This document shows positions 14,985 through 23,876 of a stretch of DNA of 64,000 nt, piece after piece. The DNA comes from an uncultured Clostridia bacterium (GTDB lineage: Bacteria > Bacillota > Clostridia > Christensenellales > Aristaeellaceae), in NCBI GenBank assembly GCA_934631025.1, contig CAKTXR010000001.1, positions 62,001 to 126,000 of the forward strand, written 5' to 3'. The notes under the pieces were generated by a model. That model searched no databases. It was not told where the DNA came from and saw only the letters and a list, made by a program, of their open reading frames with translations. The position numbers were made by a program, and so were the translations under genes. Numbering within the stretch: the stretch's first letter is position 1; the number at the start of each line of letters is the position of its first letter.

Positions 14985-16117
14985 TGAATAAGCCGATCAG
15001 GGTGTTCTGGTATTGCGAGAAGTGGCAGCCGGGCGGCATTCAGAAGGTGCAGGCCAATCTGCTGCGGTCTTTTAAGGCGGACGAGTTCCAGTTCGACGTG
15101 GTCGTCAGCCAGAAGGAAACGGAGCTGCTGGACAAGGCGCTCGCGGATTGCGGCGCGCGGATGATTGTGACGCTTGACCGGCGCTACGGCGGCCCGGCGC
15201 GCAGAACGCTGCACAATATTTTCGCCGTGCGACGGGTGATTCGATCCGGCGCGTACGACGTAGCGCACTTTAACGTCTGCCATGGCGTGGAGCTGATTTA
15301 CAGCTTCTGGGCATGGCTGTATGGCGTGCCGGTGCGGATTGCACACTGCCGCAACAACGACATCGGCGCGGGCGGCAAAATGCGACGCGTTAAAATCGCG
15401 GCGCACCGCCTGTGCAGGAGACTGTTCGGGCGATGCACGAACGTCCATCTGGCCAATTCCGATCTGGCCGGACAATGGCTCTTTTCCGATGGGCGCTATC
15501 GCGTCTTGAAAAACGGCGTGGATGCGGAAGCCTTTCGCTTTGATCCGCAGCGGCGCGACGAGGAGCGGCGGCGGCTCGGCCTTGAGGATGCGTTCGTCGT
15601 GGGTCATGTGGGGCATTTCAACTATCAGAAGAACCATGAATTTCTGGTGCAGATTTTTGACGCGGTGCAGCGCCGGCGCGCCGATGCGCGGCTGCTGCTC
15701 GTCGGGACGGGCGAGGGAGAAGCGCGGGTGCGCAGCCAGATTGAAGCGCTGGGGATCGCGGACAAGGTCGTCTTTTACGGCGCGACGAACGACGTTCCGC
15801 CGGCCATGTGGGCGATGGACGCGTTTGTGTTCCCCTCGCGCTTTGAGGGCTTCGGCAACGTGCTGATCGAAGCGCAGGCGGCCGGCCTGAGATGCTACGC
15901 CTCCGAGGGGGTCATTCCCCGCGAGGTCTGCGTCACGGAGGATTTTTCATGGCTGCCGCTTGACGCGCCTGCTAAGCAATGGGCGGACGCGCTGCTGAAC
16001 GATTGCGGCGCGCCCCGGCCGGACAGCGCCGGCGCTCTGGAGCGGATCCGGCGGGCCGGCTATGATCTGGCCGATATGGCCGCTGAACTGAAGGCGATTT
16101 ACAGAGGAGGAAGGTGA
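14984..16117 (+). CDS. Glycosyltransferase family 4 protein
   Basis: A 377-residue GT-B glycosyltransferase. The N-terminal acceptor domain begins with VFWYCEKWQPGGIQKVQANL. The C-terminal domain has VGHVGHFNYQKNHEFL, RLLLVGTGEGEARV and the nucleotide-sugar motif FPSRFEGFGNVLIEAQAAG, whose E-x7-E pattern marks a retaining GT4 enzyme. It acts in the cytoplasm on the lipid-linked repeat unit. The start at 14984 overlaps the PssE stop codon and follows TTGGAGATG. The nearest named relatives would be EpsF-type enzymes; donor and acceptor are unknown. Confidence 0.9.
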   Translation: MNKPIRVFWYCEKWQPGGIQKVQANLLRSFKADEFQFDVVVSQKETELLDKALADCGARMIVTLDRRYGGPARRTLHNIFAVRRVIRSGAYDVAHFNVCHGVELIYSFWAWLYGVPVRIAHCRNNDIGAGGKMRRVKIAAHRLCRRLFGRCTNVHLANSDLAGQWLFSDGRYRVLKNGVDAEAFRFDPQRRDEERRRLGLEDAFVVGHVGHFNYQKNHEFLVQIFDAVQRRRADARLLLVGTGEGEARVRSQIEALGIADKVVFYGATNDVPPAMWAMDAFVFPSRFEGFGNVLIEAQAAGLRCYASEGVIPREVCVTEDFSWLPLDAPAKQWADALLNDCGAPRPDSAGALERIRRAGYDLADMAAELKAIYRGGR

Positions 16118-16121
16118 CTCT

Positions 16122-16571
16122 ATGCTGATTAAGGTTGAAGAGTGCATCCGAAAGGCCATGCGTCATGACGCTCATTCAATGACGCGCTTCTTTTTGAAAT
16201 ACTATATGCGCCTGTTTTATCCGGCCTGCGATATTCCGCTGACGGTTCAGCTGGGCGAGGGAACGCGCTTTATTCATCGCGCGATCGGCGTGTGCGTTCA
16301 TGGCGAGGCCGTGATTGGCAAGGGCTGCAAGATCATGCAGAACGTCACAATCGGCGGCCGGAATGGACGCGGCGCGCCGACGATCGGCGATTACTGCTTT
16401 ATCGGCTGCGGCGCTTCCGTGCTGGGCGACGTTCATATTGGAAACGACGTGATGATCGGCGCGCACGCCGTGGTGATCGAGGATGTGCCGGACGGCGTTG
16501 TGGTCGCCGGCATTCCGGCGAAGATCATCAAGAAAACGCCGGACAGCCAGATGGGGCATTTTAAGGAATAA
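16122..16571 (+). CDS. Hexapeptide-repeat O-acetyltransferase (serine acetyltransferase-like)
   Basis: A 149-residue left-handed beta-helix acyltransferase of the CysE/EpsH-like group. Hexapeptide repeats run from about residue 60 (AVIGKGCKIMQNVTIGG, IGDYCFIGCGASVLGDVHIG) to VVVAGIPAKIIKK. His residues after GVCVHGE provide the likely catalytic base. It is much shorter than CysE proper, so within this operon it more likely acetylates a sugar of the repeat unit than serine. It is four bases after the glycosyltransferase gene, with AGGAGGAAGG as ribosome site. Confidence 0.87.
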   Translation: MLIKVEECIRKAMRHDAHSMTRFFLKYYMRLFYPACDIPLTVQLGEGTRFIHRAIGVCVHGEAVIGKGCKIMQNVTIGGRNGRGAPTIGDYCFIGCGASVLGDVHIGNDVMIGAHAVVIEDVPDGVVVAGIPAKIIKKTPDSQMGHFKE

Positions 16572-17731
16572 TGAAAGAAATACGGGTTTTGTTTGCAGCG
16601 CATTCGGGGGAGATGAGCGGCGGCGCGAATCCGGCGCTTCTGGCTCTGATGACGGGATTGATGGAGCAGAATATCCGGCCGACAGTGCTTGCCCCGGCGG
16701 AGGGGGCGTTCTGCGAAAAATGCCGTGAACTCGGTATCGCGGTGCTCATAGAGCGCTATCGCGGATGCAGCACGGTGTTTCGCCATACGCCTAAGGACGT
16801 GCTAAGGCTGCTCAAGCTGGTTGCGAGTCCGGCACTGAGCCTTGTCAGGGGCCGCGCGTTCGCCCGGGCGCATCGGGGCGAGTTTGATTTGGTGTATACA
16901 AATGATCGCATGATCATGATGGGCGGCTGCGTCGCCCGGGGGCTGAAAACGCCGCATATATGGCACAGCCGCTGCTTCGGTCGGGAAAATGGGAACTGCT
17001 TCCCCGCGGGGTGGTATGCGATTATGGATCGCCTGTCGGACGCGATTGTGGTCATTTCGCGGGATATGCAGCGGGAATTTGAGCGGAAAATTGCGCCAGA
17101 AAAGATTGAGCTGATCTATGACGGCATCAATACGGGGCGGTATGCCTGCGGGGAGCGCGAGGAGCACGGGACGTTCGAGCTGCTTCTGGCCGGCCGGCTG
17201 GTGCCCGAAAAGGGGCAGATGGACGCGCTTCACGCCATGAAGCGTCTGGCCGATCGGGGCGTGACCGGCATACGGCTGAACATCGCCGGCTCAACGCCCT
17301 CCTATGCGGCGGGCGATTATGAACGCGCGCTGCATGCGTTCGTCCATGAAAATCATCTGGAGGAGAGCGTGCGCTTTCTGGGCCAGATCGACGATATGCC
17401 GGCACTGATGAAGCGGATGGATGCGGCGCTTGTGACTTCCCGCCGAGAGGCGTTTGGGCTGATTACGGCGGAGTCGATGGCGGCCGGCCTGCCGGTCGTG
17501 GGCGCGGACACGGGCTGTACGCCGGAGCTTGTGACCGACGGCGAAACGGGTTTTCTGTATAAGATGGGGGATCCGGAAGCGCTGGCGGCGGCCATAGAGC
17601 GGCTGGCGGAGCATCCGTCGGCGGCGCGCTGTATGGGGCGGTGTGCGGCGGAGAGCGCGGAAAAGAGCTTCTCCATTGAGAGGACAGTCGCACAGGTTTC
17701 GCGTTTAATCAGAAAAACGGTGGAGAACTGA
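16571..17731 (+). CDS. Glycosyltransferase family 4 protein
   Basis: A 386-residue GT-B enzyme. The N-terminal Rossmann-like domain starts LFAAHSGEMSGGANPALLAL. The donor domain contains LLAGRLVPEKGQMDALHAM, VRFLGQIDDMPALMK and VTSRREAFGLITAESMAAG, with the E-x7-E motif of retaining GT4 transferases. It would add one sugar of the repeating unit in the cytoplasm. The start codon overlaps the upstream stop (ATAATGA), with TTAAGGAATA as a weaker ribosome site. It differs clearly from the GT4 protein at 14984, so the pair is not a recent duplication. Confidence 0.9.
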   Translation: MKEIRVLFAAHSGEMSGGANPALLALMTGLMEQNIRPTVLAPAEGAFCEKCRELGIAVLIERYRGCSTVFRHTPKDVLRLLKLVASPALSLVRGRAFARAHRGEFDLVYTNDRMIMMGGCVARGLKTPHIWHSRCFGRENGNCFPAGWYAIMDRLSDAIVVISRDMQREFERKIAPEKIELIYDGINTGRYACGEREEHGTFELLLAGRLVPEKGQMDALHAMKRLADRGVTGIRLNIAGSTPSYAAGDYERALHAFVHENHLEESVRFLGQIDDMPALMKRMDAALVTSRREAFGLITAESMAAGLPVVGADTGCTPELVTDGETGFLYKMGDPEALAAAIERLAEHPSAARCMGRCAAESAEKSFSIERTVAQVSRLIRKTVEN

Positions 17732-17732
17732 T

Positions 17733-18908
17733 ATGAGGTTAAAGACGAGCGTGGGGGGAATGCTCTTTCTGTCGGCATATCTGATGATGCTGGCAGACGG
17801 AATCCTGATCGGCTTTTCGACGCTGGGGGAGCTGCGGGGCTGCCGGCAGATCAGCCTGGCATTGCGGGGCATGGCCGCCGGATTTGTGGTCATGAAGGTG
17901 TTCCTCGACCGCCGTTATCTGCTTTCGGACATCCTGAAGATGCTTGCGCTCGGCGCGGCGCTGCTGCTGGCCTTTTACCGGTCGCGGTACAATCATCTGT
18001 TTTACGCCCTGCTGCTGATGATCGGGATGCGCGGCGTCGACGCGCGGCGGCTGATACGCATTGATCTTTGGGCGCGCATCGTGATGATGGCCTTCGTGAT
18101 GCTGCTGGCGCTGACGCATACGATTGAAAACTATGCGCTCTGGCGGCCGCAGACGCAGTCCTTTCGCTATTCGCTGGGCTTTTCGCAGCCCAATACGCTG
18201 GCGGCGTTGGCGTTTGGCGTTGTGCTGGAGGAGGCGTGGCTGAACGATCGGAACCCGAGCTGGCTGTATGCGGCCTTCGTCTGGGGCCTGTCCGCGGCGC
18301 TTTACGGCGTGACAGGCAATCGGACGGCAGTCATCCTTCTGGCGGCCTTTCCGCTGTGCCTGTGCTGGAAAAAATGGCGCGCGCGGCGGGGCGTGTCGCG
18401 CCTGACTCAGTGCGCGGGGATGGCGGCCTATCCCATACTGGCGGCGTTTTCGTTCATTGTGATGAAGGGCACAGAGGGGGTAAGCTGGGTCAGTCTGCTG
18501 GACGGGCTGTTCAGCGCCCGCTTTGCGAACGCCGCGCGACTGTACGCGCAGTACGGCTGCTCGCTCTTCGGGCAGCGCGTTGAGCTGACCTCGCTGAAAA
18601 TGGCGCAGATGTTCAACGTAGGGCTGGCGCTATTGGACGTGGCCTATCTGCGGCTGATGATCGAGGGCGGGCTGCTGGCGTTCACCGTCTATATGCTTTT
18701 GTATATGAACGGCGTTCGGCGATCGGCGCGGCGGCGGTCGGCTGTCAGCATTCTGGCGCTGTGTCTGTTCGCTGTGTTCGGCGTTATGGAATCCGGCGCG
18801 AATAATCCCTGCATGAATTTTACGATGATATTGATGGCAGAGGCTTTGTATTGTCATGGCGATGAGCAGAAATCTGAAGCGCAGCACGGCGCTGTGGGGG
18901 CTTGCTAA
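17733..18908 (+). CDS. Wzy-like polysaccharide polymerase (multi-pass membrane protein)
   Basis: A 391-residue hydrophobic protein with about ten membrane segments and a larger external loop around residues 240-300, the pattern of O-antigen polymerases and ligases. The string SLGFSQPNTLAALAFG near residue 150 and GNRTAVILL resemble the H/N-x3 motifs of EpsG/Wzy-type proteins. It would link exported repeat units outside the membrane. The position directly before the flippase supports this. It overlaps the flippase gene by 53 bases. Wzy proteins share little sequence, so the call rests on topology and context. Confidence 0.78.
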   Translation: MRLKTSVGGMLFLSAYLMMLADGILIGFSTLGELRGCRQISLALRGMAAGFVVMKVFLDRRYLLSDILKMLALGAALLLAFYRSRYNHLFYALLLMIGMRGVDARRLIRIDLWARIVMMAFVMLLALTHTIENYALWRPQTQSFRYSLGFSQPNTLAALAFGVVLEEAWLNDRNPSWLYAAFVWGLSAALYGVTGNRTAVILLAAFPLCLCWKKWRARRGVSRLTQCAGMAAYPILAAFSFIVMKGTEGVSWVSLLDGLFSARFANAARLYAQYGCSLFGQRVELTSLKMAQMFNVGLALLDVAYLRLMIEGGLLAFTVYMLLYMNGVRRSARRRSAVSILALCLFAVFGVMESGANNPCMNFTMILMAEALYCHGDEQKSEAQHGAVGAC

Positions 18909-20289
18909 ATACGCCAGTCTCCTGGCGACGCTGGTGACGACAGCGGTTCTATCCCGCATATTGACGCCGGAGGAATACGGCGTTGTGGCGGTCACGGCGG
19001 CGTTCAGCGCGCTGTTCGCCGTCCTGGCCGACGTCGGCTACGGCACGGCGATCATTCAGAACAGGCGGCTGAGCGCGGAGGATATCGATGATATTTACAG
19101 CTTTTCCGTGCTGTTTTCCATTATGCTGGGGCTGGCGTTCGCGCTGCTGGGCATACCGATTTCCCATTTTTATGAAAACGCAGTCTATCGCCGGATCTGC
19201 GCGCTGCTGGGCCTGTCCGTCGTCTTCACCTCGATGAACACCGTTCCCAACGCGCTGATCATGCGGGATAAGCGGTTCCTCAATTCGGGGCTGCGCATGA
19301 TTGCGGCCTGCGTTGTCGCTGGCGGCATAGCGATTGTCATGGCGCTGAAGGGACTGAGCTATTACGCGATTATCGGGCAGAATCTGCTGTTTTCCGTCAT
19401 AACGTTCTTCTGGAACAGACTGACCGTGCGGCTTCGCTTTCATCTGAAAATGCGCGCGGAAAGCCTGAAAAAGGTCGGCTCCTTCAGTGCGTATCAGTTC
19501 CTGTACAGCATGATGCGTTATTTTGCGGGGAATATGGATACGCTGCTGATTGGCAAGACGATGGGCAGCGTTCCCCTGGCCTATTACGACAAGGGTCACA
19601 AGCTGATGATGTATCCGGTGCAGAATCTGACGAACTATGTGGTCAATCCCATCCTCGTGCCGATTCTTTCGGAGCATCAGGCGGACAGAGCGTATCTCTA
19701 TCAGGCGTACGCCAGAGTGGTGCGGGTGCTTTCCTGCCTGGGCATATTGTGCTCCGTGTTCTTCTTCTGGGGCGCGGAGGAAGCGATGATTCTCTTCTTT
19801 GGCGGGCAGTGGGGCGAGGCCGTTCCGGTGTTCCGGCTGCTGAGCCTGTCCATATGGCCGCAGATGGTCGCTTCCAGCGCCAGCGCGATCTATCAGAGCA
19901 TCGGCGACACCCGACGGATGTTCGTCAGCGGTCTTATGTACTTCGGCCTGACCATAGCGCTGATTGTTGCGGGCGTGTGTACGGGTAGCCTTGAAACGCT
20001 GGTCTGGCTTGTCGTGGCCGCGCAGTACGGCCGTTTTGCGATCGACTATTATGTGCTGATCGGCAGGACGCTGAATATGTCCTATCGCTGCTTTATCGGA
20101 CAATTCTGGTTCGAGTGCCTGTACGCGGGCGTTATGGCGGCGGTGATTGCCCTTGTACCGGTGACTTTCACCAGCCGTCTGCTCAGGCTGTTTGTCAAGG
20201 GCTGCGCCGCGCTGGCCGTATTCCTTGTTATGGCTGTGGTTACTGGAAAATATGCGCAGATCAGGGAAACACTGTTTTCAAAAAAGTGA
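18856..20289 (+). CDS. Polysaccharide flippase (Wzx, MOP/PST superfamily)
   Basis: A 477-residue multi-pass membrane protein of the polysaccharide transport family. Typical strings are the N-terminal LKRSTALWGLAKYASLLATL, VLSRILTPEEYGVVAV and DVGYGTAIIQNRRLS, followed by about twelve to fourteen hydrophobic helices. It flips undecaprenyl-linked repeat units across the membrane for the Wzy-like protein upstream. Two close in-frame ATGs (18856 and 18862) are possible starts, neither with a strong ribosome site, and the 53-base overlap with the upstream gene suggests coupled translation. Confidence 0.92.
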   Translation: MAMSRNLKRSTALWGLAKYASLLATLVTTAVLSRILTPEEYGVVAVTAAFSALFAVLADVGYGTAIIQNRRLSAEDIDDIYSFSVLFSIMLGLAFALLGIPISHFYENAVYRRICALLGLSVVFTSMNTVPNALIMRDKRFLNSGLRMIAACVVAGGIAIVMALKGLSYYAIIGQNLLFSVITFFWNRLTVRLRFHLKMRAESLKKVGSFSAYQFLYSMMRYFAGNMDTLLIGKTMGSVPLAYYDKGHKLMMYPVQNLTNYVVNPILVPILSEHQADRAYLYQAYARVVRVLSCLGILCSVFFFWGAEEAMILFFGGQWGEAVPVFRLLSLSIWPQMVASSASAIYQSIGDTRRMFVSGLMYFGLTIALIVAGVCTGSLETLVWLVVAAQYGRFAIDYYVLIGRTLNMSYRCFIGQFWFECLYAGVMAAVIALVPVTFTSRLLRLFVKGCAALAVFLVMAVVTGKYAQIRETLFSKK

Positions 20290-20300
20290 GCTGAAGCATC

Positions 20301-21068
20301 ATGAAGGATATAAAGATCGTCGTAGCGACGCATAAGCCGTACAGAATGCCCGAGGACGCGATGTATTTTCCGCTTCAGGTTGGTAAGGCGAATCATCCGG
20401 ATGTGGATCTGGGCTTTGCGTGCGACGATATGGGCGATAACATTTCAGCAGGTAACGATCGATTTAATGAGCTGACGGCCATTTACTGGGCATGGAAGAA
20501 TCTGAAAGGCGATTATATCGGCCTGGCACACTACAGGCGGCATTTTCAGGGGAAGCGCTGGGGCGACAAATGGGAGCGGGTGCTTGGCCGGGAGCAGGCC
20601 GAGGCGCTTTTGCGGAAAACCGACGTCATTGTGCCGCGCCGCAGACGCTATTATATTGAGACGATGCGCTCGCATTACGAGCATTCGCCGCATACAGTCA
20701 ATGCGGATATCGCGCTGATGGGGGAGATCATCAGGGAGCGGCAGCCCGCCTATGCGCCGGCGTTTTCGCAGGTCATGAACGGCATGAGCGCGCATATGTG
20801 CAATATGTTCATCATGAAGCGCGAGCTGTTCGATCAGTACTGCGACTTCCTGTTCGACGTGATGCTGGAATTTGATCGGCGCGTCGATCTGACCGGTCGA
20901 AGGCCGATCCAGAAGCGCTTTTTCATCAGCGAGTTCATGCTGGACGTCTGGCTGAGGACAAACGGCGTGAAATACCGAGAGCTGCCGCTGGTCTATTTCG
21001 AGAGCCAGTACTGGCCGCGCAGAATTAAGATGCTTATCCTGAGAAGGCTGGGATTGAAGCGATCCTGA
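20301..21068 (+). CDS. DUF4422-type glycosyltransferase
   Basis: A 255-residue protein of the DUF4422 family, common in capsule and exopolysaccharide clusters and thought to be glycosyltransferases. Diagnostic strings are IKIVVATHKPYRMPED near the N-terminus, ELTAIYWAWKNLKGDYIGLAHYRRHF, and MCNMFIMKRELFDQYCDFLF. No signal peptide is present, so it acts in the cytoplasm. It is the last recognisable gene of the operon, 11 bases after the flippase. The 165 bases to the next gene hold no clear terminator; an eight-codon ORF there is probably not a gene. Confidence 0.88.
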   Translation: MKDIKIVVATHKPYRMPEDAMYFPLQVGKANHPDVDLGFACDDMGDNISAGNDRFNELTAIYWAWKNLKGDYIGLAHYRRHFQGKRWGDKWERVLGREQAEALLRKTDVIVPRRRRYYIETMRSHYEHSPHTVNADIALMGEIIRERQPAYAPAFSQVMNGMSAHMCNMFIMKRELFDQYCDFLFDVMLEFDRRVDLTGRRPIQKRFFISEFMLDVWLRTNGVKYRELPLVYFESQYWPRRIKMLILRRLGLKRS

Positions 21069-21233
21069 GAGCCTATAAAGACTGAAAGGAGCTGTTCTCA
21101 ATGGAAAACGGGGACGTCAAGACATAGGGCGCATGAAACGACTCCGGAGGGCGGCTGCCGGAAGGGCGCGGCGGCCTGCGGTTTATGAGCGGACACTGGC
21201 GAAGGGGCTATTAAAAAAAGGAGGAACACCACA

Positions 21234-23747
21234 ATGAAGCATGGAAACTGGATCAAGAGACTGATGACCATGGCGCTGGCCGTGTTCATGCTGCTGAGCA
21301 TGACGGGCCGCGTCGCACTGCCCGTGAACGCGCGGGCTGAAGAGGAAATCGAAACGGTTTCCGATCTGCCGGAAGAGCCGGTTAGCGAGCCGACTGCCGA
21401 GCCGACTGCCGAGCCGGAGACTGAGCCGGCTGTCGAGCCAACCACTGAGCCGACGGCCGAGCCGACTGCTGAACCCACGGCCGAGCCGACTGCTGAACCC
21501 ACGGCTGAGCCGACGGCTGAACCCACAGCCGAGCCGACTGCTGAGCCGACTGCCGAACCGACTGCTGAACCCACAGCCGAGCCGACTGCCGAACCCACGG
21601 CCGAGCCGACGCCCGAGGTCGTTGAGGAAGCGCGCTTTGAAGCGGGCTATGTGAAGGTGTCCGGCGGGACGACGCTGTATGCCGACGTGAAGAAGGAAGA
21701 GAAGGTCGGCAAGGTCGCGAAGGACGGCGTTGTGTACGCGGTGCTGGAAAAGGCCGGCGAAACGGCTGAAGAGGACTGGCTGCGCGTGATCTTTGACACC
21801 GAAGCGCTGCGCGAAGGCGAAGAGGCGCTGGGCGAGGGCTATGTGCAGTATAAGTCCGTCATGCCCCTGACGGACGAGGAAGCCGAAGCCCTCTGCGACG
21901 CACTGGACAAGGACGAGAAGGCGCGCGGCCTGGGCGACATACTGCTGCCGCTTATCGCCTATGAGCCGGAAAAGACCGAGGACGAAGCGCCTGCGGACGA
22001 CGACGCTGTGATCCCGCCCATGGATGAAGCGCCTGCGGACGACGACGCTGTGATCCCGCCCATGGATGAAGCGCCTGCAGACGACGACGCGGTTCTGCCC
22101 GCGGACGACACGGCGGTGAACGCGGCGACGCTTGCCGCGCCGGCGAACGTGAAGGCGATCGCGATGTCCGAGAACAGCGCGAAGCTGACCTGGGACGCGG
22201 TTGCGGGCGCGGAGGAATACAGAATCTACCGCGCGGAGAACGGCGGCGCGTACAGCATGATCAAGAGCGTCACCGGCACGGAGACGACGACGTTCGGCCT
22301 GAAGGCCGGCGTGAAGTATGCCTTCAAGGTGAGCGCGAAGGCCGGCGAAACCGTGAGCGCGCAGAGCGAAGCGGCGGAGCTGACGATCGTCCTGCCGGGC
22401 AAGCCCGAGGGCATGAGCGGCGAGCAGCTGAACACGAGCAGCGTGCTGCTGAAGTGGACGGCCGTTGAGGGCGCGACGGAATACCGCCTGTATCGCGCGA
22501 TGGACGGCGGCGATTTCGTGCTGGCCAAGGTGGTCGATACGAACGAGACGGCGAACTTCAATCTGAAGCTGGCCGAGCACAGCTACAAGTACAGGGTGGC
22601 CGCGATCCGCACCGAGGGCGAGGGCACGGTCAAGGGCGAATATTCGGCGGAGATCGAATTTGCCAATATGCCGGCCGCGCCGAAGAACGTGAAGGCCGAA
22701 TCGTCCGGCAGCAGCGCCGTGATCAGCTGGGACGCGGTTGAGGGCGCGACGGAATACCTGCTCTATCGCTCCGACGACGACGGCGACTTCCGCCTGCTCA
22801 AGAGCGTTGAGGGCACGACGACGAACAACTACGGCCTTGAGGCCGGCAGAAAGTATCAGTACAAGGTGGTCGCGCTGCGCCGCGGCGAGAACGTGCTGAT
22901 GAAGAGCGCCTATTCCGAGGCGGCGCTCCTGACTGTGAAGGCGAAGCCCGCCGCGCCGCAGAACGTGAAGCTGGAGCAGCTGTCGATGAACAGCATCGAG
23001 CTGAAGTGGGACGCGGTTGAAAACGCGACGGAATACCGTATCTATCGCTCGATCAACGGTGCGGATTACACGCTGGTGAAGGTCGTCAGCGAGAACGGCA
23101 CGGCGAACTATGGCCTGAACTTTGAGAACGCGTACGGCTACAAGATCGCGGCGGTGAACGGCATCGGCGCGAGCGGCGTCAAGGGCGATTATTCCGAGGA
23201 AGTGCTGATCAGCGGCATTCTGGCGGCGCCGGAGAACGTGAAGGCGGCGCTGCAGAGCGACGGCAGCGTGAAGCTGACCTGGGACGCGGTTGAGGGCGCG
23301 ACGGAATACCGTCTCTACCGCAAGGTGAACGACGGCGATTACGCGCTGGTCAAGAGCGTCGAGGGCACGGAGACGTACAACTTCGGTCTGGACAAGGCGA
23401 ATGTGTACACTTACCGCGTGACGGCGATCGAGACGAAGGGCAATGTGATGCGGCGCAGCGATTATTCCATCGAGGCCGTTGCGCAGGCGGAGCAGGAAGC
23501 GCTGGTCGAGGGCGATTTCGAATTCGCCTACAACGCCGACAAGACGGGAATCACCATCACGAAGTACACCGGCAGCGCCGCGACCGTGGTCGTGCCGGAC
23601 ACGATCCGCGATCTGCCCGTGACGCAGATCGGCGCGCGCGCCTTTGAGAACAACACGACGCTGAGCGCCATTACGCTGCCCGACACGGTTGAGGTGATCG
23701 GCTATCGCGCGTTCGCGGGCTGCACCAGCCTGAAAACGATGAACTGA
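21234..23747 (+). CDS. Secreted protein with EPTA stalk, SH3-like domain, five Fn3 domains and a short LRR end
   Basis: An 837-residue exported protein. A signal peptide (residues 1-35) is followed by a Glu-Pro-Thr-Ala tetrapeptide stalk (about 47-126). An SH3b-like domain follows (about 130-225), then three copies of a 13-residue DEAPADDDAVIPP linker, then five fibronectin type III domains (about 300-755), each with LTWDAVEGATEYRLYR-like strands. It ends with a BspA-type leucine-rich start (ITLPDTVEVIGYRAFAGCTS) that stops after barely two repeats, as if truncated. There is no LPXTG motif, so attachment would rely on the SH3-like part or other binding. An adhesin or glycan-binding role is likely. 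AAAGGAGGAAC supports the start. Function is inferred from architecture. Confidence 0.87.
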   Translation: MKHGNWIKRLMTMALAVFMLLSMTGRVALPVNARAEEEIETVSDLPEEPVSEPTAEPTAEPETEPAVEPTTEPTAEPTAEPTAEPTAEPTAEPTAEPTAEPTAEPTAEPTAEPTAEPTAEPTAEPTPEVVEEARFEAGYVKVSGGTTLYADVKKEEKVGKVAKDGVVYAVLEKAGETAEEDWLRVIFDTEALREGEEALGEGYVQYKSVMPLTDEEAEALCDALDKDEKARGLGDILLPLIAYEPEKTEDEAPADDDAVIPPMDEAPADDDAVIPPMDEAPADDDAVLPADDTAVNAATLAAPANVKAIAMSENSAKLTWDAVAGAEEYRIYRAENGGAYSMIKSVTGTETTTFGLKAGVKYAFKVSAKAGETVSAQSEAAELTIVLPGKPEGMSGEQLNTSSVLLKWTAVEGATEYRLYRAMDGGDFVLAKVVDTNETANFNLKLAEHSYKYRVAAIRTEGEGTVKGEYSAEIEFANMPAAPKNVKAESSGSSAVISWDAVEGATEYLLYRSDDDGDFRLLKSVEGTTTNNYGLEAGRKYQYKVVALRRGENVLMKSAYSEAALLTVKAKPAAPQNVKLEQLSMNSIELKWDAVENATEYRIYRSINGADYTLVKVVSENGTANYGLNFENAYGYKIAAVNGIGASGVKGDYSEEVLISGILAAPENVKAALQSDGSVKLTWDAVEGATEYRLYRKVNDGDYALVKSVEGTETYNFGLDKANVYTYRVTAIETKGNVMRRSDYSIEAVAQAEQEALVEGDFEFAYNADKTGITITKYTGSAATVVVPDTIRDLPVTQIGARAFENNTTLSAITLPDTVEVIGYRAFAGCTSLKTMN
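21382..21612 (+). repeat. 12-bp tandem repeats coding the EPTA stalk
   Basis: About nineteen imperfect copies of a GAGCCGACTGCC-like unit code for Glu-Pro-Thr-Ala. Third-base differences between copies show that the protein repeat is kept while DNA drifts. Length change by slippage is likely, which would vary stalk length. Confidence 0.85.
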
Positions 23748-23876
23748 CAGTAAGACGTTAAGGTAAATGCGCGCGTGGCGGCGATTGCGTCGGCGGCTCT
23801 GTGCCGCGCTGGCGCAATGGCCGTCACGCCGCGTTCCGGCAGAATCAGAAAAAGGCTCGAGAGAGGAGCGAAAGCA

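Noticed and set aside
21101..21127. Eight-codon ORF after AAAGGAG downstream of the EPS operon
   Set aside because: The ribosome site is good, but eight codons without known homologue or conserved context are not enough to call a gene. It may be a leader peptide or a remnant.
21382..21612. Minus-strand Gly-Ser-Ala-Val repeat protein
   Set aside because: It is the reverse reading of the EPTA stalk repeat in the Fn3 gene, with no signal peptide or ribosome site.
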